The position numbers and the translations under genes were made by a program. A DNA stretch of 37,994 bases from contig CAKKTI010000140.1 in assembly GCA_920105805.1 (NCBI GenBank), positions 8,971 through 46,964 on the forward strand. Direction: 5' to 3'. The DNA comes from Condylostoma magnum. Taxonomy: Eukaryota > Ciliophora > Heterotrichea > Heterotrichida > Condylostomatidae. Under the pieces are notes generated by a model that saw nothing but the letters and a program-made list of their open reading frames with translations, searched no databases and was not told the origin of the DNA. Of the stretch, positions 14,637-24,946 are shown piece by piece; position 1 is the stretch's first letter; each line of letters opens with the position of its first letter.

Positions 14637-15752
14637 ATGATAGTGAAAAATAGGTTTAAATGCAAAGAAAAATTAGGATAAGGATGCCAAGGAGTCGTAT
14701 TTAAAGGTTATGATAAAACAAATAACAAAAAAGTAGCCATTAAAGTTGCTCTAAACAAATAAAAAGAACGTGAAGTAAAAAATGAAGGTGAAATTTTAGA
14801 GAAACTGAGATCAAAACATTTTCAAAAAGTTATTTGGCATGGTAAGGCGAAAAATAGCTATATTCTTGTAACATAGTACACAGGATAATCCTTCAATGAT
14901 ATTATTCAATTCGATCAATGTTGATCAGAAGCAGAAGTACTTAAACTAGGAGTGTTTTTACTCAGAGCTTTAAAATATTTACATAGAAAGGGGCTAATTT
15001 ATAATGATTTTAAGCCTTCTAATATAACTTAAAGCCGCAGAGGAAAATATAAGCTAATTGATGTTGGATTAGCCACCTATTACAAGGGATTGGAATCAGA
15101 TTGCCATTTAAAGCCTTAAGTTTTGCATAAGATCAACGGAAATATTGCTTTAGCATCACCTTCTGCTCTTTAAAAGATTTAATCGAGTAGAAGAGATGAC
15201 TTTTAATCTATGTCTTATCTTCTGGCTTACTTAGCTTTAGGGAATCTTCCCTGGTTAAGTATTTAATCTGCTCAAATTGTTTTACATATGAAATAAACCT
15301 TTCCTCAATCTTAATATGCTTAGTAGTTACCTGATTTATTTAGACAATTTATATTGTATGGCAACAGTCTTGGATATTACAATAAACCAAATTATAATCA
15401 ATGAATTTAACGATTTAAAGGCTAATTATAAGGCTTATTGATAGAAGGGTAAATAAATTAAGATGAGGATTAAATTTAATAGAAAAGGAGTAATTAAAGA
15501 ATCAATGAGCCAGGATTTCATAATCTAAATAGTGACTAGTGTAGATATTTACCTGAAAATTAAACGGGAGATTATAATGAACTTATTACAGAAAGAAAAA
15601 TAAGCCCTGGATTTCAAGATGAATAAAACGTTAGACACTTTATTTCATAGTAAACTAAACAATTTAATCTATTTTAAGAAAGCTATTTGAACTTTGAAGA
15701 TGTTTTTATAATTACTGACGATATAGACTAGTTAGAATTAAGTTTAAGCTAA
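14637..15752 (+). CDS. Casein kinase 1-like protein kinase (first copy)
   Basis: 371 residues to TAA 15750-15752; reading through gives 396 residues to TGA 15825-15827 and would overlap the MORN gene. The kinase begins at once: LGQGCQGVVFKG loop, KKVAIKVA lysine, IYNDFKPSNI catalytic loop with Asp ~124, LIDVGLATYY in place of DFG, then SSRRDDFQSMSYLLAYLAL and NLPW, the CK1 signature after the activation segment. The HRD arginine is replaced (YND) and DFG reads DVG, but lysine and both aspartates remain, so activity is possible. The last ~110 residues are a Gln/Asn-rich tail. It has the same plan as the copy at 33582, including catalytic Asp at the same residue number. Confidence 0.88.
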
Positions 15753-15811
15753 AATTGCCTTATTTATCTGATCATTTAATACAAATTACATAAAATGATG
15801 TATTAAATCTA

Positions 15812-16855
15812 CTAATCTACTAAATGATTGTTTTCGAAATGCCCAGCTCTTGTAGGCCTTCCGTCCGAATAATACAATACTCCATATCCATTTTAAATTC
15901 CCTCAATCCATTCTCCTTTATAAATTGTTCCGTCCTTCCAACTCAACATCCCTAGTCCGTGTCTTCTATCATCTTTGAAATTTCCAATATAAAAGGAGCC
16001 ATCTTCCCATGCATATTAGCCTATTCCATTTTTCAAATCATTATCAAAATATCCTATATACCGTTTGTTGTCGAATAAATCCAATATGCAGGCTCCTTTC
16101 TTTTTCCCCATTCTAAACTCCCCATAATAAATAGTATTGTTTTTATATCTTAATTAACCAAAATCATTAGGTTTACCTTTTTTGAAGTATCCTTTATAAT
16201 GATCTTCTGTTTTACTATTATATTCTTCACCAAGGCCTTATTTAAAACCATTTTCCCAGTTACCTTTATACCAGTCTCCTTTTCCCCATATATACTTACC
16301 TTACCCTTCCATTTTAGACTCCTTCCAATTCCCCACATAGCAATCTCCAGAAGTATTTCTCCACTCTCCTATTCCATGCATATGGCCTTATTAAAACGAT
16401 CCTTTATACACTTCCCCTGACCTTCATTAAAATATTCCAAAGCCATCTGCTTTGCCTTCAAAGAATTCTCCTGTATATGTGTCTCCATTTTCCAATATTT
16501 CTATTCCTCTTCCATGTCTTTAATCATTTTTCCATTCTCCTTTATAAGTTTAAGTAGAATTGTAGGTTAGCTCTCCATACCCATATCGCATGTCATCTAC
16601 TGTATCACCATTGTAAGTACAGTTAGCATATTAAATTGTTTAATCTTATCTTAAATCTTGTAATTCTTTGCCATCAAGTCTTGTTTTATAAGTTTATTTA
16701 ATATTTTAGAGATAGTTAGTTAGATTTTAGGCTTGAAATCTAATATCATTTCAATTGATCTAATTTAACTCATTTAATCTATTTTCTATTGTTTACTTTA
16801 TGTGTTCTATGGTCTAGTAGTAATTTTAAATATCAGTGGAATTTACTTAATCCAT
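15812..16855 (-). CDS. MORN-repeat protein, 11 repeats
   Basis: 347 residues from ATG 16855 to tandem TAG TAG 15809-15814. After a helical N-terminal ~85 residues come eleven MORN units of the form Y.G.(W/F)..G...G.G, from YNGDTVDDMRYGYGELTY through YKGEWKNDQRHGRGIEIL and YIGNFKDDRRHGLGMLSW to YKGEWIEGIQNGYGVLYY. MORN proteins bind membranes or act as cytoskeletal scaffolds, and in ciliates and apicomplexans often sit at cortex, basal bodies or cilia. Reading through to the next TGA (15614) would add 66 residues antisense to the CK1-like gene and is unlikely. Divergent from DYRK. Confidence 0.92.
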
Positions 16856-17173
16856 TTTATTCTTTACTAATAGGAATTATAGTCTGAAAATCCTGTATTA
16901 ATGCTTTTGATTGTATTTAAGCAGCTAAATATGCATATATACTAAACAACGAGAGCCTATTGAAAAATAATTCAATATATGTGGTTTATTTATATTGAAA
17001 TTTTGATACATTTGCTATTAAATTCGTAAAGCTATACTTTAATTACTATTAAATCACATATTATTTCAAACAAACCAAATAAAATCAATATAAAATAAAC
17101 CTTTAGTTACAATGTACTAAAATTCATACTAAATCTTCATTTTTGCTTAAATATACTAGTAATAATATAAAAA
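16856..17173. other. Divergent intergenic region
   Basis: 318 nt, very A+T-rich, between MORN and DYRK starts. No motif recognised. Confidence 0.45.
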
Positions 17174-18709
17174 ATGCATTAATCACCTAGATATCAAGGT
17201 TTTAGATATAACAGCAATGAGAATTCCATGATAACGCCAAGACATATTACCAAGAAATTACAATATACATAAAAGCCTTTAAAATTGAATCCATTACCCA
17301 CACGACGTAATAATTTTTAATGTGAAAAAACATAAGAAAAATTGACTCTTCCCTGGCTTTACCCTGAGTTCCATTCCAACTCCCTTAACTCATCCTGTAA
17401 CGCATCATCAATACTGCACAGTAGATCGAAAAAACTAAGAACAATGTAAGGTGATTTTTAAATTAACCCATAGCCCAAAGCATTATATAATTTAGATTAA
17501 CTTGACCTCCCTGTAACTCCAGCATTTATACTTTAAAACTACAGTAGCATTCTTTCACAGACAGAAATAAGTGAAATTTTAAACTATAGAAAAATATATT
17601 ACATAGGGTAATCTAAGAATTAAAGATAAAGAAATAAACAATCAGCAAGAGATTAAGGTAGCTTTCAGTATAAGTAAAACGATCATATTTATTACCGATA
17701 TCAAATTTTAGAGCTAGTAGGAAAAGGCTCATTTGGATAAGTTTTTAAATGCTTTGATCATAAGAACAAAATTTACCTAGCTATAAAGGTACTGAAGAAT
17801 AAGCGTAGGTATTTTAATTAAGGATTGATGGAGATAAAGATTCTTTAACACTTAAAGAAACTAGACTTAAAGGACTCCTTCAATATTATACATATTTTAA
17901 AAAGTTTTTCCTTTAGAAACCACCTCTGTATGTCTTTTGAACTTCTGAGCAATAATCTTTTTTCCCTTATGAAGCAAAACAGTTTTAAAGGAATCTCATT
18001 TGGACTTATAAGAAGATTTGCAATACAAATCTTAGTGGCTTTGCAGGCTGTACACAGTTAAAACATAATACACTGTGACATTAAGCCAGAAAATATACTA
18101 CTAAAACAGTAAAATAAATCTGGAGTAAAGCTAATTGACTTCGGCACTGCATGTTATATAAACAAATGCTCTTACACATACATATAGAGCAGATTCTACC
18201 GAGCTCCGGAGGTAATTTTAGGGCTAAAGTACGGTACAGGAATCGACATTTGAAGCTTTGGATGTCTTTTAGCTGAGCTTTTCATAGGTTATCCTTTATT
18301 TCCAGGTGAAAATGAGCATGATCAACTTTTGTAGATAATGGAAGCGAAAGGCTTCCCTCCTAAATTGATGCTACAGCAATCTACGAGACAACATAAATTT
18401 TTTGATTAAAATGAAGAACCTATATTAAAACCAGACAGCAAAGGTAAATAACGAATACCTGGAGCTTTAAACATAGCGGAAAAGGTAAATTCTCGAGACT
18501 TAAGCTTCCTTGACCTCCTAAACCGTAAGATATATACAGAATGCTTAGAATGACTTCCCGAGAAAAGACTTACAGCTACACAAGCTCTTAATCATCCTTG
18601 GATTGTTGAAGGTTTGCCAAAAAAGCACAGGAAAGTGTCAACTCAGTAAAGACAATCAGGATTTCACTCAAATATGAGGAATTATAGGAATAATTCAGTT
18701 TCATTGTAA
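17174..18709 (+). CDS. DYRK-family dual-specificity protein kinase
   Basis: 511 residues. An N-terminal ~170-residue basic region is followed by the kinase at ~172-477: VGKGSFGQVFKC loop, LAIKVLKNK lysine, IIHCDIKPENILL (HCD, as in DYRK), LIDFGTACY, activation loop YTYIQSRFYRAPEVILG with the DYRK-type tyrosines and Gln encoded by TAG, DIWSFG with Trp by TGA, and LEWLPEKRLTATQALNHPW. DYRKs autophosphorylate on the loop tyrosine while folding, then act on Ser/Thr. Subclass (DYRK2/YAK1-like) is a guess. The end is TAA 18707-18709, since no TGA follows in phase for a long way. That TAA lies inside the last codons of the opposing DUF229 gene. Confidence 0.93.
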
Positions 18710-20731
18710 ATATTCTAAGTAATCTGGCCTGCATATGCAAAATTGCTCGTCTACTCCTATATATTTTGCTGCTTTTTCACATGCACCTTCATAACGGTCT
18801 AGTCGGTTTATCATGAAAAGGCTGATTTTTAATTTATAAGGACTGTGATACGCGACTATATTTGCACTTGAGTTTTTATTCTTAGCTAGAAATATAGTTG
18901 GACCTATTAAAGCCATTGCCTCAAAGCTTACCTAGGGAAAGTCTTCTGAGTTTGCTATAAATTTTACTAGTTTTAACAGCGGATGCATTCATAGTTCAGA
19001 AATAAATGTAATTTTACTCAATGTGAATTTTTAGCACAGTCCTCTAGGAGTAGTTTTAGAGTACAGTTTTTGATAAATAATTTGATTAAGTTCTTATAGA
19101 AGATAGTTTTATGCCTCTATCGAATCAACTTCTTCAAATTTACTGCATGAGCAGTATCAAGATGATATTGAAAGCATTTTACAGTCTCTTACATCAGCAA
19201 TTCTGTATTTAAGTAAGTCTATGCCATTTTCTCTACTGATGCTATGAGAGAACGAGGCTTATCGCATTGCAATGCTAATCATTGTGGCTCTTAAGTCTCC
19301 TTTGCTGGTTAATCTTTCTGAGTTGTATCTGAGATTGCTATATGAGTACTGAGTTTAGGATAATAGTTTATGACTGGCAATTAGGAACAATGCAGGTAAC
19401 CTGTACTCTATAAACGCCTCCTGGGCTTTATACCAGTTTCCGTACCTCATGCCATGATCTCCCTCAAGGAAAATGACTACATTGTGCTAGATCAGTTTGC
19501 CTAAAAATCAAACTAAATCATTGTCTATTGTTTATGCATGTTATCCACTACTCTCATGAGCCGCATTGAAGTGTAAATAAATTCATTAGTTGTTCTTTCT
19601 ATAGAGATCCATGAATTCTAAGGTGTAATCCATCATGTACTTATGAGACATTTAAGGTCCGAAGCATCTTTACTCTCTGTTGCTTTTAGCGATTGTGTAA
19701 TCTGCATAAACCTATGAAGCACAGTAGAATTCGTTTATAGTGTGAGTTATATTAGGCATTTAGCCTAATGCAGGTACAAATTTCCGGTTGCAGCTCTCTA
19801 AGCCTAGCATTGTAACAAAGCCTCTGCTGCCGAGGATATTTCAAATTGCATCTTGACCTAAAGTGTCGTTCATTCATTGATTCTTAGGGAACTTATAGTA
19901 GTGTTTTCCAAAAACATATACTTGGTTTTGTATAGAATCGTTTCCTTTTATATTATGAATGAGAAAATCCACTGATATGTACTTTGAATCCTCATTAAGT
20001 TGATTTAAAAACTCAACAGTTTGATTCAGTTTCCTATAGAAATGTCTTCTAGAGAAACTATCAAGGGCTATATGAAGAATTGTTAATGGTTCTTGCTTTC
20101 TACCATTATACTTAATTAGATCTTTTCTTACTTAGTCTTACCTTTCATCAATATGTTTCTAGTACCTGGGCCTCATTTATACTAATTCGAGTTTTCCTTC
20201 TGGCTCGCATGATCCAAGTACTCATTCTTCATGGCCTTTTAGCTTAAATGGTTAACCTTTGTAATATTAAATATCCCAATTTGAGTCCTTATGATAAAAC
20301 AATTTTACTCCACTATGAGGCCCTGTAATAAATCTCCCCTTATAATCACCACTGCAGTTTAAAGTTAACAAATTATTCACAGTATCTAAGAAAATACTTC
20401 CTTTAACATCATTAATCTCACTACAGCTAGGATACCTAAAATGAGGAAAGGCCTTTAGCCCATCTTCTTCACTATATCCTCATTACTCAGGAACACAATC
20501 TACAATCTCTCTTGCATTGTTCATTACATCAGTATTATTTATCGCGTGGTAAGGGAAAGTATAGTTTGATATAAACACATCATTTGTTACCTTTTTAAAA
20601 GACCAGTAATCACTTACAGCAATAGGCTTTTAATTCTCAACTTTTCGTGGAAAAATTGCATAAGGCCTAGGAAAATCCTTTGGACATAGTCACAAAGCAA
20701 GAGGAATTAAAAGCCATATAACAAATTTCAT
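18701..20731 (-). CDS. DUF229-type sulfatase-like (alkaline phosphatase superfamily) secreted or membrane protein
   Basis: 676 residues from ATG 20731, chosen because MKFVIWLLIPLALWLCP is a good signal peptide or anchor (one Trp by TGA). The frame is open upstream to an ATG at 20875, giving a less natural N-terminus. Family features: LHIALDSFSRRHFYRKL near the expected nucleophile region, HFNAAHES (~387), VIFLEGDHGMRYGNW with the metal-binding Asp/His (~425), then IEYRLPALFLI and NLRYNSERLTSKGDLRATM, and many Cys in the C-terminal part. DUF229 proteins belong to the sulfatase/phosphoesterase fold and are probably lumenal or extracellular; the substrate is unknown. It ends at TGA 18701-18703; no TAA or TAG follows soon in that phase, so TGA must be the stop. 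It overlaps the DYRK end by 9 nt. Confidence 0.85.
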
Positions 20732-20823
20732 AAAAATTATATAACCTACAACAATTTCCAACAGTCCATTTAAATCGATACACCCCCCGCCATCTTCAAA
20801 ATCTCTTATACAATAAATTTCTG

Positions 20824-21768
20824 ATGTCAATACGACACAAAACTTCTGCATACGAAGAATCAAAACAAGAGCCAAAATAAACCTAATTTAACCCCCAAAC
20901 CCCTTAACCACAAGTAAGGCCAAGTCCACAACGTAAAAATTCCAATTAAAAGTTTTTTCGCCCCCGTAAGGATACCGATCGGTAACCGAAAGCACCTTAC
21001 TTTAAACATTAAAAGTCAATTCCTCTTCCAGTTGGCAATTTTCCTTATGCTAAGGCTAAACGCGCAGAATTTTTAGAGTAAAACTTCTCAAAAGCTGAAA
21101 AATTCTATAGAAAAGCCATTAGGATTGGAAACCGACCCGAGAGTGCTCTTAAGGATCTGGCAAGTCTACTGCATTCGTAAAGCAGGACATAGGAGGCCAT
21201 CCAGATCCTTCAGAACTCGGGCAATATCACTATAGAGGACAAGGAGAAGTACAATAATCTCTTATCCACGCTCAAAAAACAAATGATCCCTACGGGAAAC
21301 AGCTTGAACAAAATAATAAAAATATCTGAGCTGAGTTAAAGGGATAATAAAGTATCAGTGCTAAAGCTGTTCTAAAATCCTTCTAGAGTTAGTAAGGTTG
21401 AGCTCTTTTCTGAAAGGGGAATATGCTATGCATTGGTTCATTTCTAAAGTCACTCCTCAGCCAGGAAAACTTTAGAAAATTTTCAGTTTTTCGAGATTTA
21501 CACTGTTGAGTGGGTTAGTATTACTGGTCATGTGCGAGGGAATGCTGATCCGTCTAAGTATAGAATCGAGTATAGGAGGAAGAATCCGTAATTTGAATAC
21601 AAATTATTCGAGAGAGATCCCAGTGACTGGGTAATGCCTCTGCCTGTTGATTGTCCCAAGTAATAAGATCCCTGTATTATAGATATTTTGTACGAGATTC
21701 CTTTGGAAAATCTTATAGGTACAACCCTGCTAAGAGCAATTGACAAAACTATGATTTGTTTGATTTAA
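20824..21768 (+). CDS. TPR-containing protein with RRM-like segment, unknown
   Basis: 314 residues from ATG 20824 to TAA TAA 21766-21771. The N-terminus is Gln/Pro/Lys-rich and disordered (PQPQVRPSPQRKNSNQKFF). Residues ~75-125 form TPR-like helices (AEKFYRKAIRIGNRPESALK, then QSRTQEAIQILQNSG). Residues ~170-230 resemble a degenerate RRM or similar alpha-beta fold (VSKVELFSERGICYALVHF, then SARKTLENF). The C-terminal part is rich in Asp/Pro. No family assigned; an RNA- or ribonucleoprotein-linked scaffold is a guess. The stretch is less A+T-rich than its surroundings. Its start is 93 nt from the divergent DUF229 start, and its stop lies 5 nt from the end of the next, convergent gene, which forces TAA as stop. 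Confidence 0.72.
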
Positions 21769-21776
21769 TAAAAATG

Positions 21777-22457
21777 TTAAATATTAATGGAGGCTAAACG
21801 AAAGCACTCGTTGTAAATCTTTTTAACTGTTTTGCTTTTTCCTGTATGGTTTAGCTTCAGTAGCGATGTGTCTAGTTAAAGTTTGTCTAGTTTAGTCACA
21901 ATTCTTGACAGCTTGTCATTATTTCTTATTAGTAGCGGCCTTCTTCCGCACAAGCATCTCTTTGCACATTTACAACTAGTGGCTTTGTACTTCAGCATAG
22001 CATTCGATCTGATCCGCGTTCTACTGTGCAAATTTTCCCTCTAGAACGTAAAAAAGTCATTTGAGCCCTTTGAATTACTCCCCGGAGTTTTTGCATGGAA
22101 AGAAGGAGTAGAACCAAATGATTGTGCTCTACTGTGATAATATATAGTAGACTTCTACTAATTCTCATTTAAAGGGAGAAGCTCCTCTTATTGTATTTTC
22201 AGTTTTAGTATATTTAAGTAATTATTGCCACTTGGAGTTCTGTTTTTAGTTACATTCACTAATCCCTTTCGGTTAGTGTGATCTATTTAACGCTGCATTA
22301 TATCTTTTAATGGAAGGTGGTCCTTTCTGCAAAATTATCTATTGTTTACTAAGTATTCCTCGTCAGCTGTAAGTGTATTAATCTGTTTTATCCTGAGCTT
22401 TGTTTTGGAGTAGTCTTGAGCTTCCCTAAGAATAGATTTAATGTTTTAGTTGTTCAT
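21777..22457 (-). CDS. Unknown 226-aa protein with clustered cysteines
   Basis: ATG 22457 to TAA 21777-21779. Basic and polar: MNNQNIKSILREAQDYSKTK at the start, a Ser/Gly-rich centre (HSRAQSFGSTPSFHAKTPG), then CKCAKRCLCGRR, which could bind zinc, and a Leu-rich amphipathic helix (KLSRIVTKLDKLQLDTSLL) near the end. The TAA must be the stop because continuing would run antisense through the TPR gene. No family recognised. Confidence 0.68.
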
Positions 22458-22525
22458 TATTTATTTATGCTGAGCGGAATACAAGGAAAAATGTTGATTT
22501 AATTTACAAGTCTAAATATAAAAAA

Positions 22526-23467
22526 TTAATTATCAAATATATTTACGTACAATTCATCACAGATACTTATATCTGAAATTGCCGATTCTCTACGATAAGT
22601 ATCATTCCCTAAAGTTAAAAAGCTAACTAAATCGTATTCTTATGATTTTCCGGAAGAATGGCATAGCCAGTCAACTGATGCTTTTATAGCAAATCTGAAA
22701 AAGAGTATAGGAATTATGTGTGTAAGGTTTGTATCGACAAAGTTAAAGAAATACTATCCAAGTTGATTAGTTACAAGTCCAAATAAACTTGGAGAAGATT
22801 GTACTATTATTATGATTACAAGCTTATAAAGTAGCACAAACACACTGCATGTAATTCATAGGACTAGTTTAGTTGGAAATAGTTTTTCCCGTTATTAGAT
22901 TCTAAAGGTAAGCTTTAACCCTGTAAAAACCGTTATTATTAGTAGAGTTATTAATATTAGCATGTTGAAATAGTCTACACAGCTGTTTAAAATTTACAAA
23001 TTAAATTTCTCTTCAATATTTTCAATCGTTAAAGTTCCTGAAAATCCTATTGTAGTAATGACAAAAATAAATGAGAAGGTAAGCTATTATATAATATAGC
23101 ATTGCTCTCTTTTCACTTCAGATGTTATATCCCCTTATGACTGCATATAAATTTGCATTCAAAGCATTAATTCCATAGTTATTGCCACAAATAGTACCAT
23201 TATACTGGAAAAATCAATAAAGAAGAATAGAAATTCAGTGTACTATAGTATTGAATTGCTGCATAGAGATAATAGTAATAAACTGTCAAAAATTGTCATC
23301 AGGAGAAAGATTACATATTGTCATTTAATTGTCATACACTAATCTTTTATAATCTGGTTAAGTTTCAGTGATAAATACGATATCAACAGTATTAATTCGC
23401 ATACTAAGGCTATTATAAGGAAAATTTATAGTGAACTGCTTGACGATATTTTAGGAAAATAATGCAT
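22526..23467 (-). CDS. Seven-helix membrane protein, GPCR-like topology
   Basis: 313 residues from ATG 23467 to TAA 22526-22528. I count seven hydrophobic segments, near residues 13-36, 50-68, 78-101, 124-142, 164-186, 205-227 and 240-262, separated by short polar loops, with a cytosolic-looking C-terminal tail of ~45 residues rich in Ser/Asp (GNDTYRRESAISDISICDE). Topology resembles a G-protein-coupled or TOM1/THH1-like receptor, but I see no class-defining motif (no clear DRY or NPxxY). Several membrane-edge Trp are TGA. It follows the MGCG gene on the same strand. Confidence 0.65.
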
Positions 23468-23594
23468 TTTTTTATGTTTTAATGTTATTTTTAGTTTTAA
23501 TACTTACTCAAATTTAAGCAGTATCTTATTGAAATTTAGTATAATAATGTATAACTATTTTAAGAAACTAATAAACCTAACATTCCTTTATTAA

Positions 23595-24404
23595 CTAAAT
23601 AAAAAAATTATGGACTATTTCATCAGTAAAATAAAGCTTTTGCTATCTTGCCTGCATGACTTTAGCCTACAATGATTTTTTATGCTTATCAAAATTGTCT
23701 ATATACTCTTGTATTTCCTATGATAAGCATTTAATTTTGCGGTCTATTTTGATGCAAACAGATACTGCTGTTTTAATAATGCTAATGTTCTTTTTTGCTA
23801 TAGATTTATACTACTCCGGTTACTCTTTAAAGCATTTTATAAAGTTATTAAATACTGAATTATTATTAGCTAAATACTTTACTGTTTAAAAGTCCTCATT
23901 ATCAGAATTATTACCTTCTTTTATAAGTTGTGCCAAACTTTATCATGCTAAGAGCAGTTCCTTTTATCAAGGATTCATGCTTTAAACATTAAATTAGAGA
24001 AAGGGAAACTGATTTGAGGTCTTAACGAGTTTTTATATATTAATTTTGCTTCCGACAGTTAGTGTAATAATTAAAATGTCCAAATTAGTAATAAGTTACT
24101 TATCAATAATGCAAACCTAATGAGTTAATTGATTAAAATAACTTAAAACGCTGTATAATTATCTGTTGCAGTCTTAAATAGCTTGAAGGTATCCTTATAT
24201 TTCAAAAACTTTATTTGTCATGTCTGAGAATGGCATTGGTATTAATTTTAATTCACCTATATCCTCATCTTCGTTAAATATATTAATTCTATTGCATCTT
24301 ATCCTAGATTAAATTACTTGAGACCGAAACGATGGGGTTGCTATATTTTACTTATCTATACTTAATCTCTATGATCTATCTTACTGAAATTTACCACAGC
24401 CCAT
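23595..24404 (-). CDS. Unknown MGCG-start protein, probably lipid-anchored
   Basis: 269 residues to TAG 23595-23597, or 298 to TGA 23508-23510; the extra segment looks UTR-like. MGCGKFQQDRSQ at the N-terminus offers Gly2 for myristoylation and Cys3 for palmitoylation. The rest is mostly helical: a polar N-terminal third (NRINIFNEDEDIGELKLIP), a middle with moderately hydrophobic helices (LDILIITLTVGSKINIQKL), then Lys/Gln-rich helices suggestive of a coiled coil (IDRKIKCLSQEIQEYIDNF). The plus-strand ORF at 23656-23889 is its antisense shadow. No family recognised. Confidence 0.62.
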
Positions 24405-24946
24405 TTTATTATAAATTAAATAAACCGTAATAACTTACTTGTACAAATGAGTTATTGATTAATTTAAAATAGATTAGGAGTCTTGATTATATAGTTCTAA
24501 TATATCTATAAAGAGTATGAAAAGTATATTTGAAGTTACTAAAAGCTTCGCAATTTCAATGACACTATTATAAACATTTTAAAGGTAAACATGAGTAGGT
24601 TTATTGGTAATTTAGTGTGTATTTTAACTGTAGCATTTTCAACATGCAAAAAGTTATCAAATTAAGTGATATTAATCTCAGCAAGCATGATTTAAATAAT
24701 ATGGTATTTTAGTAAAATGACTTAAAGGTTTATGAATTATAGTAAATAATAGTTATAACTTGGACTTCAAAATCAAACGGTTGATTCCATACCTGATATA
24801 AACTACCAAGCATATTTTCTCTAAGGTGATTCTCCCATAATAATTATATTTACTTTTAAACAATTCACTCTCTTAATATAAATAGTTTACTATAGGCATC
24901 AAGTTATAATGTAATATATGGTAGATTTGTGTTTTTATAATAAAAA
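24405..24946. other. Divergent intergenic region with ambiguous open frames
   Basis: 542 nt between the MGCG gene and NPL4. A plus-strand frame from ~24591 starts with a signal-like MSRFIGNLVCILTVAFSTC, and a minus-strand frame from ~24837 (MGESPQRKYAWQF) is equally plausible by eye. They overlap and cannot both be right; neither has family support, so I call no gene. Confidence 0.35.

Noticed and set aside
23656-23889. 77-aa hydrophobic plus-strand ORF
   Set aside because: Shadow of the MGCG protein on the minus strand, which is Lys/Gln-rich and in frame over a longer span.
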